Of a stretch of DNA of 64,000 nt, positions 1-13,200 are shown piece by piece. Source of the stretch: Struthidea cinerea (Eukaryota > Chordata > Aves > Passeriformes > Corcoracidae); contig VZTI01001686.1 of NCBI GenBank assembly GCA_013397865.1, positions 169,154 through 233,153 of the forward strand, written 5' to 3'. The stretch's first letter is position 1; every line of letters starts with the position of its first letter. The translations under genes were made by a program, and so were the position numbers. Under the pieces are notes generated by a model. It worked only from the letters and a program-made list of their open reading frames with translations, was not told the DNA's origin and searched no databases.

Positions 1-1541
1 GTGTCCTCTTCTGAGGCTAGACACCTGCCGAAGATGACCAGGTTGATACACAGACAAAACAACCACAAAACAGTGCAGATGTTTAAATGAGTACCTCCTG
101 CATTGACTCTTACCTGGTTCAAAACAAAAAATAAATATATAATTGGGAAAGAGGTCCAGCTACTAACGGATTTCATAGGCATTTAAAGATATATTTTAAC
201 ATGAATGGATGTCTGACACAAGAACTGCAACAACTGAAAAAAGCCTGGCAATAGCCTTCTTTCTTTACAAGGCATGCTGTGCACAAGACAGTTGTTCTGC
301 AAGGGCTTACTTCACTCCTTCCTTCATCATATCTTCTTGTTCCCCAGAATAATCCTTACGTGGTTTCCTCTCACTCATTTTCCAAAGGGGCAGCTGGTAG
401 TCAGCAAGAATTCAAATTCAAAGGGAGAAAACCACAACATGTATGATCCACACATTAAGACTTGTGTGCATACTCCACAGGTTTCTTTTGTTCCCTTTCC
501 TGTGACAATATAAAGTCTAAAAAAGGTGTTTTGGCAAACATCAGCAACATTATTCCCGATAGACAAACCAGGGCCAGAGAATTTTTCCAGATCCTGAGAT
601 CAACGAGCATGAGGATGGGCTGTTTTGGGCCCCTTCTCCATAGCCTAACACAGAATTAATTATTTGTGTGTGTTTCCCATTCAATGTATATGGGGTAGCC
701 TGTGTACCTGGTACAGCAGTGCAGCCCACTAGAGAGACGCTCTCAAGGGTATAAAAATGGGAGAGTGCATATTATACATGTGGATGTGCAGAGGGACACC
801 TAAATATGAATTGGAAGTAAATCCACTGGGCCACTATCCCCGAGAAAGGCACAAGCTGTGATGGTGCTGGGACCAAATGCAGGACTCATGAGATTTGGGG
901 TGACATATCTGAATGGATGAAACTCCTAAGAAAAGTGACAGAAAAGGAAGACAGAGTGGCAAGATTATTTTATCGACTTACTGATCTGAGTTTCCAAGAT
1001 TTTTTTTTGTTTTACACTCAGTAAAGAAGCTAGTGTTGGAATCAGTGCCTCTTTTTTTGGTGTTCTAATTCCTAAAAATGCTCTGGAATTGAGTGTAGTT
1101 CAACAATTCAGTTTGAGATTTTTTAATAACTAAAACAACCGCCATCAGTGCAATCTGGTCCGGAGTATCAGTACCTTATATTTGGAACTGTCTTTTAGTA
1201 ATGAAATAAAAGTGATATTAACATATATTGTAAATGTAGCTGAATATAATTTTTAATAACTAAAGTTTACAAGTGGGAAAACTAATCATCAGGTGATAGA
1301 TTATTAATGAAACTGACTTGATTTCAAAATAGATTTAATAAAATGTGAAAGATTACATTGTCTTAAAGGAAAATTTTATGAGCTGGTTCATTGGAAAAAT
1401 GATACTAATATGTGTGTGTGTCGGGCCAAGTTTGAGCATGCACATGGATTCCCATTAACTGAAAACTGAGAGCTGTGGATAGGTTCTGTCAATCCAGAAA
1501 TAAAAAACCCCAAACCACACAACCAAAAAACCCCACGACAG

Positions 1542-1557
1542 CAACAACAACAACAAC
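1542..1557. repeat. (CAA)n microsatellite
   Basis: About five tandem CAA triplets read directly from the sequence, inside a C/A-rich stretch from about 1501. Ordinary short simple repeat. Confidence 0.85.
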
Positions 1558-1796
1558 CTGTACATTTCACCTCTGATCTCATTTCCATGAATGATTTAAA
1601 TAAACAGATTACAATCATGTAAAATGAATTTTGAAATTAAGCTGTAGACTTCAGTGGGAGTAATTTGATTCTCAGCATAGCTTTTACTGAGGAAGTGCTG
1701 GATTATATTCTGGTTGCCATTTTGATCAAGTGTTTTATGAACCCTTGGGTTATGGAAAAATTTCCAATTCTTTCCCTAAAGAAGTTCAACTTGTAA

Positions 1797-1812
1797 GAAA
1801 GAAAGAAAGAAG
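1797..1812. repeat. (GAAA)n microsatellite
   Basis: About four tandem GAAA units read directly. Ordinary short simple repeat. Confidence 0.85.
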
Positions 1813-2859
1813 CCTACATTTTACAATGTACTAAGTAAATTAAGTTTATGAAAGTCTTATGCTTTATTAGTGTTTCAATGAAAAATAAAATTTAAATTTA
1901 GAAACTAAAAATAATTTATTTTAAATATACAATGACATTAAATATGGTCACTTATCTTCAATTTGCTCCATTAGTTTGACAGCGTCATATGCTAATAGTT
2001 CTCAAATCATAAGAAATAAATACTAAAAAGGCAATCTTAATGCTTGATTTTCACACAGACCTAAATTAGGTGTACTTGTAATGAAACTAATGGATTTAAA
2101 CCAAGTAAACTGTGAAAATCAGGCCCCCTGTCCCTAGTAGTGCTTCCTGACTTTTCATTTGTCCGCTGTTCTACCTAACATCTTGCAGCAATAGCAAGGT
2201 ATGAGGGTATTTGAGCCAGATTGCAAAGCTTTAAAACAGGTGAGTAGCTTAATTCTTTTCCTTATGAAACTATCATAACAGTACTCCTTTTTGGACACCT
2301 AGAAAGACTCATTTGCTGGAGGGGGAAAAAAAGATGAGAACAAGGAATGAACTTTGTCCATGTAAATTCCTTTCTTGAAACATCATGCCCATAGGCAAAT
2401 AGCAACTGCCCAAAGAGCACCTGAATCTCAAATTCCCCTAAGACTTATCCTCAAGCATTTTCGTTTAGATGTGCAAAATACTGTTTGATGAGTATTGTAA
2501 CTTGGAAGTATTGTAAAATGAACTCCTGGAGAATCAATTTCTTCCTAGATGTGTTACAGATGCAGTTATGATTCCCATTTAGTGCTGCAAACTTGTTCTC
2601 TCATACACTACAGTTTTAAGTTACTTAGAAAAGAGTTCCTCAGAAGTAAATAATTTAATATGCTGCCTGAGGGGAGAAAGGATTAACTGCTGCAAACCCT
2701 CTTTTGATGCAGATGCAGAATATCTGAAATATGGGAAAATACAGTAAATCAACAAGATAACCAGAAAAGTATGCAAAACCCCCATAGGAATAATCATAAA
2801 TAGAAATAAAATGCGAATATAGAATTGGAAAATGTTTATACTGCCTAAGAAACCAGCAA

Positions 2860-3035
2860 TCATAAGAGCATCACATACATGCTGCCATATGGAGTCAAGC
2901 CACTGGTCCATCTAACCCACCCAGCAATGACGGTGATGAGAGAAGAGTATAAAGGCAGAATAAACCCATGCAATATTTCTCCCTAACATTTTCCTATCCC
3001 AGAGCAGACAGATGAGATCAGACTGAAGACATTTT
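2860..3035 (-). mobile_element. Old CR1-type LINE 3' region (degenerate)
   Basis: Read on the plus strand, the segment follows the reverse complement of the 3' region of the CR1 elements common in turtles, crocodilians and birds. A block like CTGCCATATGGAGTC is followed by CACTGGTCCATCTAACCCA, then AGAAGAGTATAAAGGCAG, then a pyrimidine-rich stretch that in the family ends in CTCCCAGCTTCC. The order and spacing of these blocks match the family as I know it, but many positions differ, so the copy is old. The element's sense strand is minus and the copy is 5'-truncated. No coding part is present. The exact subfamily is not assigned. Confidence 0.6.
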
Positions 3036-4468
3036 TTGCCATAATTCCCCATGTTCAGTAAGTATTCCTAAATTTCAGAACACCTCCCTGTTACCACAAG
3101 GTCATGCTTCTGAGTTTCCACAGTGTCAGATACTTTTCCTGTTGTCCCTGTAGCATACATGGAAAACCAGGAAAGGGAAACTTTGCATTAACCTAGAAAC
3201 AAATCCATTCAGAGTCTCTGAAAATAGATATTAAATGCTCTGTAGGACTGAGCAGCCATAAAGACAGCTTGTACTACTCAAGGCTAAGGAGTGTGCAGGA
3301 AGGGGAAAGTCACGGAGTGGCTTGCTCTGGTTTCTCTCCATCATGTCCCCAAGCAAACTACTGTCCAAGACAGCAGTTGCTCCACCATACAGGAGGGACA
3401 GAAAACTGCAAAGGTTGCTTCAGAGGGATCCACAACAGCTGTGACAAGCTGGCACGTTAACGACACTCATGAAACTGCTGTGACCCATCACAGTTTTGGA
3501 GGAGTTAAGCACAAGAAAGAAACTGTTTTCCTGAGTCTTCAGCTCTCAGTGCCAGTAGATGAAGCAAAACTGATGCTAAGTGCTGATACTATACAGGCTG
3601 CATATCCTTGTGGCAATACTGAATATTATAGGAACGAGAAATACAGCACTACTAGAAGAGAAATGCTTCAGTTTTCATTTTCTTCAAAATCATCCCTGAC
3701 AAATGAGTCGTTCTCTAAGGTGTAGTTCTTTCCAACGCACTCTCACCTCACAAAACAGAGAAAATTTTTAAGAAGAGGTTTCTTTGTGCAAAGCTCCTCA
3801 GACCTCTGAATCAGCTGATAGTAGCATCTTTTAATTTGTTTCAAAACCACATTTCTGCTCTGCTACCACATGCATGCTCAGTTCCCACAGTGCTTGGGCT
3901 CAGAAGATTATCCCATTCACTTTGGAAGAAACAGTTCTTAAGAGAACACTTGAAAGCCAGGATCTAAATTTGATCCCTCACTCCCCAGCCTGGAGTATCA
4001 CAAAAATGTATTTATAAGAGCCTGTGAGCACAGAGACTGCAACAGAATTTACATGGAACATCAGTCAGAGGAGGAGTGGTTCTTGTCTCTTCAGCACAAA
4101 CTTTGAGAAAAGAATAAGGATGGGATACTTTATAGAGAAACCATATGCATTCTATTTAGGTAGATAGAAAAGAGTAAGGGGAATTGGACAGCAATGTGTT
4201 GGCTTGACCGAACTGGTATTGTAACATTTTTATTTGCTTTCTGCTTCTGTCCTTAATTGGTTCCTTCTAGCTAGCAGCAGCCCTCCAGAGTACACAGTCA
4301 GATGACAGTCATGTTATGTCAATCCTGTGACAGCTGTTTACTGATTTATCCTTAGGAAGGATTTGGTTTCCAGAGCTATCTTCCCAAGCATAAGCAAAAG
4401 ACATAACATGAGACGGTTTTATTTAATTCATAACTTTGTCCTCTCATGGTACAGGTACCTATGTGATT

Positions 4469-4512
4469 AAAAAAAAAAAAAAAANTGATAACAAAAAAAG
4501 AAAAAAAAAGAA
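4469..4512. repeat. Poly(A) / A-rich tract containing one N
   Basis: Sixteen A residues precede the single ambiguous base I noticed (N at 4485), and A-rich sequence follows. The N probably marks an uncertain homopolymer length in the assembly rather than biology. Confidence 0.85.
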
Positions 4513-5059
4513 AGGACTGAAGTTTAGAAAATGAATCCAGTACTCTGGTAAGAAAGAATAGGTAGAAAGGAAAAAGGACGGAGAAGCAACAAGCTGAGGC
4601 ATCACATCAGAATCCTGAATATTTTTAAAGGATACATTTGGAGACGATAGTTACTGGATTTAAAGAAGGTTCTCATAGTAAAATAATGTAAAGCATTTAA
4701 TTCCTCAAATGCAACTTGGGAAGATTATATTGCCTGTTGCAAGAAGTTTCTTGTAAGGAATTTTCTGTGTGAAATGCTTGATTGAGTCAATCAAAAGATG
4801 GGATATTACACATTTGATAATTTTGCACATGACAGACAGGATTTCATACCGGTAGGTCATTTGATTCTCTGCAGGTGGCTCTGTTGGTTTCTGGAATATT
4901 ATACTGTGAATTACATGTTACACAAATGAAAGGGTGTTATAATTCTGGATAACATTGTATTTGATTCTATAAACATCTTTAGGCCTAATGCAAAGATCCC
5001 TTTGAATAATTTATCCAGCTAAGTGTCTGTGGTCCCAAACTTCTAATTTAAAAATGTTG

Positions 5060-5104
5060 ATAAATGAAGTATCTCTTTAGCTAATAAATGAAGTATCTCT
5101 TTAG
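5060..5104. repeat. Tandem duplication, 21-bp unit with 24-bp period
   Basis: The unit ATAAATGAAGTATCTCTTTAG occurs at 5060-5080 and again, identical, at 5084-5104. This is a small slippage-type duplication. Confidence 0.9.
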
Positions 5105-6829
5105 TTATCCTTTGTCAGCAACATTCATTTTAATGGAAAGTGAGTTTACAGGGTTACATGATTGAACTACTGAGCCAAGTCAGTGTTGGCAAATGATGGG
5201 CTAAATTATTGATGTTACACACTAATGAATTCTGATGAGAAATAAAATACAGACATTACATTTCAAGTGGTTCATAATTATTTTTGCACTTTAAAAGCAA
5301 TTTTATTCTTTTTCCAAATAATACTGGTTCTGTAAAACAAAAACATAGTTAGTGATTATAAGCAAAATTATTGAGTTTGAGGCAAAAATGCTTCTGTAAG
5401 TTTTCTTATGCAAGTATAATGCTATTCGCACTAGGATTCTGATTTCTTCTTATACTTCTGGGAGAGGATAATTAAATTAAATGTCTAAATTTTTAAACTG
5501 CTGTCTTTAAACAAAATAATCTACTTTGCAACCATAGTTAAGAGTTCAGTAGATGAGTTTATAATCTATGATATATCATCATGTTTGCTAGAGATGTTCC
5601 CAGCTACCATAATTAATTCAGGTGATGACAAAAACAGAAGAGCTGCCAAGAAGGAGCTTTCAACATGTAAACAGTTTATCATTAAACCTGTGTTTTGAAA
5701 TATGTTTAAAATGGGTAGAAGGAGGTTACTAAACTTCAAATAACCCAAAGTGATGTTGTAAGGTTGAATCATTAATTTAAAATGTCATTTCTCTGAGCCT
5801 TTACTCACTGTACTGGATAAAGAAATTAAATTCTGTAGTTTTTACTTATAAAACCAGAGCTAAGCATTTGCTCATTTGGCAACAGAATAACTTCATAAAT
5901 CCTATTCTTAATCTTTTCTTCCTACAAATGGGCTTTATTTAACTTTCCTTAATTATACACTGAAAGTTTCTGTCAATAGCTGGAGAAGCAAAACTATGAA
6001 GTGTTGCTTCATTTTCTTAACAACTGAATAACCATCTTACTTGTTGGATCATTGTTGTATTTTCTTGTCAATCAAAACAACCACTGGTATCTTGAAGGAG
6101 CAAATACATGTGAAACCATTCTGGTTTTACTTGAGAAGGGAATTTTGTGAACCAAATTATTGGTCTTTGAGAGGTTGCCCTATTTGCCCAAGGTCTCAAA
6201 AGAGAGGTTCATGAGCTAGAGAATCATCACATAAACCTCAGTGTTACCTATAATTTAGCCTTAAACTTTTCAAAGTAATAAAATACTTTGAGATATTTTG
6301 ATCGCATGTCTGCTTTCCCATACTGTCCCAGACAGTTATAACTCACCTCCTCAAACCAAGACAGCTAAGCTCTGCACAGAGGTTCAAGGATACCTGCGCA
6401 GTTTTCTAGGGAGAACTTTAATCAATTATTTCTGGATTTTGAAACACTGGTCTTTAAATTACTCCAACTGATTTTCCTCTAATAGGAAGGACTCCTCCTG
6501 AACTGTAGGTAGGGCTGAGAGCATTGCATATTGTAAAGTTGTCAAGCATTTGCTTTTATAATAATCATTCTAATGTCTTCCTTTTTTGTTTTTTTTTTTT
6601 TTTAATTACAACCTGTCAAAACCTTAGGCATTGAGCTCTGAAAACACAGTTTGCCCATGATTACTAAATGTGAGCTTGAGCTCAGTAGCTCTGAAAACCA
6701 CGTTTTTACAAACTTGAGCCTGGTGATTGGTAATGCTTCTCCTGCAGTAGTATCTCAGGACTGCTGTGGTTTGAGCTGGGTCTAGGGGCTTTAGACTACA
6801 GGTGTCCTGCCTGTGCTCTCATTTTGCCC

Positions 6830-7270
6830 AGTAGGTGCTGGAGGAGGAGGAAGTGGCTTGATTTGAATGTGATGGAGAAAGAGCCAAAATGGAGCAACAG
6901 CTAGATTTGGAGAAGGCTTTATGAGGTTATAAAATTGAGCTGCAGAGAAGGAAAGTTGTCAGTGGTCTGTCAGATCAGGATAAAGCCTGGAACCGGCAGG
7001 TCTCAGAGGATGAGAGGTGGAAGAAGGTGACCACTGGTTGGAAAAAAAAGATGGAGGCTGGGACTTGAGAGAGCAACAAGGGAACAGAGGAAAATGGAAA
7101 TAGGCAGTGCCAGAGACTAGGTCTAGAAAAGAAGCATGTAGGGAGAGCAGAAATGGCTGGGCCAGCAGTCTGGGAATGAGTCAGGTGCAGGAAAGGGGTC
7201 TGACAAAAGTCTGGGATGAGATGCAGCACAGACACTGGATTGGGGAAAGCAGATTCTATGAGCTGGAGGG
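6830..7270. other. Purine-biased block on the plus strand
   Basis: For about 440 bases the plus strand is strongly G/A-rich, with repeated GGAG, GAGAAG and AGGAAA words, and is less AT-rich than its surroundings. Short frames cross it on both strands (for example 7107-7373 plus and 6975-7235 minus) but look like by-products of the composition. It could be an old unrecognised repeat. No family is assigned. Confidence 0.45.
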
Positions 7271-10200
7271 GCTTTGGTTAGACAAAAAGTTTGAGCAGTT
7301 AATTAATGAATGGGACACAGACAGCAGTCTACTACAGCTGTTATTTACTGCATTAGTTAAAGTGGCAGATTAAGTTTATTGTGACCAACTCTGCTGATCA
7401 AGGTAAGAGCCAATAGAGTGGTTTATATTCTTGGAGATTTGAGAGTTTAAAAAAACATCTTGCAAGAAAATGATTATGATTACAAAAACCCAGTACTCAA
7501 TTCAGAAATGTTAGGATTGCAATTATTTATATAAAATTTATTCAGAGTATTTTGTGTAAACATTTCCACACAGATTTTAGTTACTTATGTAAAAAAAGTA
7601 AAATTTATGCTGCTTCAAGAAATAGAAATCCAGTTGTCTTCAGGTTCTGGAAAAAGCATCAAGCAGGACAACTTTAACATTTTTTTGAGAACTTCTCAAT
7701 TCATTGTAAATGTTTCAGCACATTTTTATTCCATTGAGCTTTAAAATGTGAGTCTCTCAGGGAACAGAGAGAATAATCTGAGGTTTAAAGATAGCTGTAG
7801 AAGTCACATGACTCGATTTTTAAGAATCTGGAAGTCATGCGGTTCCTCTCTTTTTGTCTTTTAAGACCTACTGGTTTGAGCAGCCCTGCTGACAGTAAGA
7901 GTAGCAGAGAGAATATGCCTGCCAGTTCCTCAGATTTGACTGGAGTTTTGAGTGTTTGGCCCACAAATGTGAGTAATCAGGCCTAGATTACAGGTGGAAA
8001 GAACAAGAATTCATAGACAGAATTTATGGCTCGTGAATCTTTTTAGGGGGAGAATAAATTTTGCTGAATAAAAAATGAAGTTTGTCTAGTAATTTCATCA
8101 TCCTTTAAAGTCAGATATATAGCTACCTTTAATAAACTCTTAATTCTGTAATTTATGTTTTGCTATTGAAAAAAATTATCTATACATTTCTATTAGCACA
8201 TTTTAAATTATTAAAACATTTCTGTGTGTACATGTTAGAAAGTGTAAGAAAGTGGAAATTTAGGCCTATTCTGGTAATATACAAAGTTGGATTCCAGTAA
8301 GTGGTGCTGAATACTGAAAAAATGTAGCTCTTAGGAAATCTTCTTTCAGAAGAAATTTAAAAACAAATCTCTTAGATTAGCTGTCATCCTTCCATTTTCT
8401 GTTAGGTCACAGTTTTTAGCACTCAAAATTCTGATACATACTTCTACACAAAAACTCTCTATTGAAAATGTACACCTGCAAATAAACTAAATTATTCATC
8501 TCCGAAACAAAACTGATTGGGTTACTCTTAAATACACAAAACTAACTTGTTTCTCTGCAGAGACCATTTTCTAGCTTCCATCATGGACAGGTAACTAGGA
8601 GAACTGTTACTATACACGAGAGCTGTTAGGTGGCAACCACATTTCTGAACTCTTTGATTTGTATCATATTGACTTCATAGAGTGAAACTTTTAAGTGAAG
8701 CCATAGAAGAGTCAAAACACTTAGGTGTTTCTATGCAAGCCAGGAAATGTTTGTGGTTATATAAGCCTTTGGGTATGAAGCTTTCAAAAATAAAAGGTTT
8801 ATGAGAAGCTTAAGAAGCTCGGTGCATTAAGGCATAAGAGGCGTAAAAACCTAAATGGAGCTGAGTTGTGCCAAATTGTATGTACACTTCACTTAAAACA
8901 TGGTAAAGGAAATTATGTCAGAATAAAGATATTGGAGTTTTGCCATGTGATAAGCAAAATCACAGACCCTGAAAATGAGGCAAAAAAAATCAAGCAAGTT
9001 CTAATTTCTTCTATGAGTTTGGCTTATTTTGAGACTACTTTCCATTCTCACACTGGAAAGGTCACTTTCATCATGCAGCAACAAAACAAATGGTCATGAA
9101 CTTTTAGTGTCCATGCTATGGCAGCTGTATTTGCCACTAAACCTACACAATGCATAAATTCAAAGATTTTGGTGAATGTCTGTCAGGGTCACCAACTCAA
9201 TAGAGAAAAATCTAGAGAAAATAATTGCTTTAAGATTTTAAACAAAATGTGAGATCATATATTGAAGAATTCCAGATGTTATGCAAAATTCATAAGCATT
9301 TGAGAGGAAAGCCTTCTTATTTTTAGAAACTATACACTGGATGCTGATTTCCATGTTTTTTTAGAACATGATTAACTAAGTAACACACTTTTCAACTCAT
9401 AAGAATTACCCCCATGAGCAGAAGCAAAAATAGCTTGTCCGAATTCCCCTGCACTGTACAAAATAAATATTTTATAAATGAATAATAAACCCAGAAAAAT
9501 GTAACTTGAACATTTTAAATGGTTATTATGAAGAAATGTGACTGAACACAAAAGCTTAGAACTAATTAAAAGGTGTGCAGCCATGTCCCCTTAAGAAACA
9601 TTATCTGTCATCCAACCCCATATGTCTCCAAGACAAGACAGAAACAGCAAGACTGCTAAAGTGAAATCAGCAGGCAAAAAAGGCACAACTGAGTGCAATC
9701 AGCATAAATGGTGATAACTCAACCCATAACGGAGAAAAATAAAAGAGAAAGCATACAGATTTTGATGAGCGTCAGCCCTGAGGGACACCATAACACACCT
9801 GTGTTAATAAGTTAGAGAACAAAAGATGTGTTTAAACTGGCTACCACCTGACAGCTAAGAAGTAAGTTCAGAATGTGTGGTTTTCAGGCAGCAAAAGGGT
9901 GAAACTGCTTGTAGCACTCAGGGTTCCTGTTGCTCCCGGCCTCAGTTGAACCGCACTGAATTTCTTGTGAGGAGGTAGAACAGGGTGGCATGAAAAGCAC
10001 AGTTCTGCACAGCCAGTAAAATACTTCCTCCATTAAGAATTAGTATCCACTGAGGTGCCTGTGGCAGATTCGCCAAAAATTCAAAGCCTTAGTAAAGAGG
10101 AGTCACTCTTTACTCTGGTGGCCTCTTGCAAAATTGCTTGAATAAAGACAAAACAAACACCAAAACTCTTCTGGTGTAAATTGGCGTAGTTCAGTACAGT

Positions 10201-13200
10201 GGAGTTATTTTGAACTACAATAGCGTTGCCAAAAAGTTTTAAAGATTTCAGGCTAATCAAGCAACTCGATTAAAACTGCAGAAAATATATAAATCACCAC
10301 AGCAATCTTCAGTCAGAGTGACAGGCTTTGGGTTGATTGGTGCCTTATTCTTTGGTGCCTTATGTAGCTATGTCCACCTGATGAAAATGGATAAAACTGC
10401 TACCAACTGAGGCATTTCTAAACTCTAAATTCTGATGATCTATTTTTGTATCACTTCGTGCTGGTGTAAATGGTTATCAAAGCTGCTGATCCATTAATAA
10501 TTTAACCAATAATCTTGCATTTAATAAAAGGTACCTTTGTCTTGCCACCATCAGAAAAGTTATGTATGAAATCCTTTAAAGTTACAATGAGAATAGCAGT
10601 GATGTTATTTTTTCCTGTAGCACTTTGACCCCCAAAATAATTCTGATGTAACTATAGTCAAGATAAATCATCTAAAGGGACGGTCTAAATTGAAGACTGT
10701 CAGAATTAAAGCACAGGCATAGTCCCAACTAAAGCTAAATCTGCCATCATATTTCATTTTTGCAATTAGATAGCTAATTGAACTTACTCAAGAGCCAAGT
10801 TATTGAAACTCCAAAACATTATTGGAAAAGCAAAAGTAATTAACATAATAAATACCTTGCCTGTACACTAGGTAAAAAAGGTTTTACGTATTTTCAATCT
10901 TTTTCAGAATTAAAGAGATTACTTCTGTTATTTTCTGCTGGACTAAAAATTTATTTAGCAATTCTTGAAGGATTTTTGAAGGCTGAAATCCTCCAGTAAA
11001 CCATAGAACATGGACTGTGCTGACAGTGATGGTAAAACACCAGAAAAGTACATCTATAATGGCGTGTGTAGAATTTTCTTAGACTACCACAATAAAAACA
11101 AAGTCTCTTTTCAGAGCTGTTGTGCATATATGCAAACTTCCCAGAATAAAAAGAGCAGAGCACTGCTCATGCACTTCTAAAGCACTTCTACTGCATTTTC
11201 TCAAATAAAAAATATCTCTAGATTGTAATCTCTCAAATTCTGCTACTGGTTGCAATCAGAGGCAGTAAAGAAATGTTTAAAAAATTAAGAAATTTTGAAA
11301 AAAGGTAGAGTATCACAAGATGAAATAGTCTCACTCAAGAAAAAGCCCTGCACTTTGCTCTAAAGAAAAATGAAATAGATAAAGAACCAAAATTGGAAGT
11401 ATAAATCCTTTCAGTCATTGATCTCTGTTCTAGCAATTGATTTGATTGCAAATTTATTTATTCATTACTATTAATATGGAAGAATATCTTCTCCCTTTTT
11501 TAACATCACAATTGAAATGCTCAATGTTAAAATTTCATTTTCTGCCAGAAGTGCATTCAGAAAACATATAGACACTAGGTAATCAGTTAATTATTCCTGT
11601 TTCCAATGCAAATATGAAATATTGAAAAAGAAAAATGGCTACAAAGATCATGATAAAACCCAGGAAATATGTATTTAAAAGTCTGATTGAAATAAATTAA
11701 AATCGCATTTTGGTTTTTTTAAAAAAAAATTTTTCATGCCAATAAACAGTACTAGTGTTGACAAGTAATGATGAAACCTGTGGTGAAATCTGTCTTCTGT
11801 TCTGAGGCAGCTCTTTATTTTCACATCACAATTCTCCCAAAACTCTGATGCTGGGTATAACTGGAGGGTGTTGGTAGTTTAAAAAGCCCCTGGTGAAAAG
11901 GCCGAAACCTCCTCCATTATCTACTTTTAAGTCTCTTTTTGGATCTCACCCAGGTCACGGCTTCTGTAAAATATTAGAAAACACTTAGGCAGCCAATGTA
12001 CTGTAACTGCTGCCTCTCCTAATGCACTCTTCCTCTGTCATTCACCTGCTCCTGCTTGCTCTGGTCAAGGAAATGCTGGGACAGAAGCTCTGATGAGCAG
12101 GAATCACTGTTTTGCCACACACTTCTCAGTGCAGCACGTTGTCATCCTCATCCTATAATGTTAGAGGGTCACTAGGAACAACAAACTCAGGACATTTCTG
12201 GCTGAGAGAAAAGGAAGGGAGAGGAACAACTGTCAGATTTTATTTTGGACGTGTGTGTCACTATGTTAATGTCATCAGTGAGAGAACTTAATTGGCAGAA
12301 GAATAGATTGATCTGACAATAACACATTTACAAAGACACCAGTCCATATATAATTAAGCAACTTCCAAGACCTCCAAAATATAAACCCAGCACATTGCTG
12401 AAAGGAAGTCCTCTCTTCTACACACCTTGGTAATTGCTCTTTGCTGAACTACTTCCATTTTAGTTTTATATTTTTTTCCTTGTTCATTATTTTAATTTTA
12501 AGTTATTATCAGTCAAAATGCATAAAAACATAGAAAGAATATCAGAATACCAGAAAAGCATCAGATTATCAGAAAAGTATGCAATGGATAATGAAAGCAG
12601 AGAGGGAACAGAATGTTTTCCACGCTTTGAACAAGACATTGTCACTGGTAGGTCCGAGCTACTCAGTTCTGAAGACCCTCAGATGATGCTGGGTCTTACA
12701 CCTAAAAGCTTAGTTTAGACCTGTTTTCTGCCAGTTGAGTTATTCAGGTTGACAAGATTTACTGACATGGGTTCTCAGCAGGGACAGCATGCATGGAAAA
12801 ATATGTGCCAAGGAGAAGGTTTTCTGCCACGCTCATCCATTGTTACAAGGACTGGTTGTTGGCAGAGGAGCTCCAATGCAGATGACATTTGCAGGGCAGC
12901 TGTTAAAATATTGCAGAATGTTAGATTAATGTAAAGATTTGTGTGTAGGGAAACCATCTGCCACCTGTGGCTTCTACGTCACCCTTATTTTTATTCAGGA
13001 GCTTTGGGCTGCCCCCATATCACCTCTGTTCTCCTGCTCACTGCTGGAGTAGTTAAACACAGGAGAGAACAGAAATAATCTAAGAAATCCTGCCCTGCAA
13101 AAATCAAAAAGAAGCTTTTCCAGTTTTTCAAATGCTAAATGAGGAATTTGAATGAAAAAAAGTGTTTTCACTGGCACAGAGGCCAGTGCAACATTTGGCA

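Larger units (their letters stand above)
1..2859. other. AT-rich non-coding stretch, nothing recognised
   Basis: No reading frame here resembles a protein I know, and no transposon end is recognisable. The only structure seen is two short microsatellites, a CAA tract at 1542-1557 and a GAAA tract near 1797-1812. Stop codons are dense in all frames, as expected for AT-rich intergenic or intronic vertebrate DNA. Confidence 0.6.
3036..6829. other. AT-rich non-coding stretch with minor repeats
   Basis: No recognised gene. It holds a frame open from 3291 to 3725 on the plus strand with no ATG until near its middle and no similarity I recognise. It also contains a poly(A) tract with one ambiguous base (4469-4512), a short tandem duplication (5060-5104) and a poly(T) run near 6590-6603. 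Confidence 0.55.

Noticed and set aside
3291..3725. Plus-strand open frame of 144 codons
   Set aside because: It begins with GTG, has no ATG until near its middle, no Kozak context, no flanking splice sites that I could see, and no recognisable motif. One such frame in 64 kb is not surprising.
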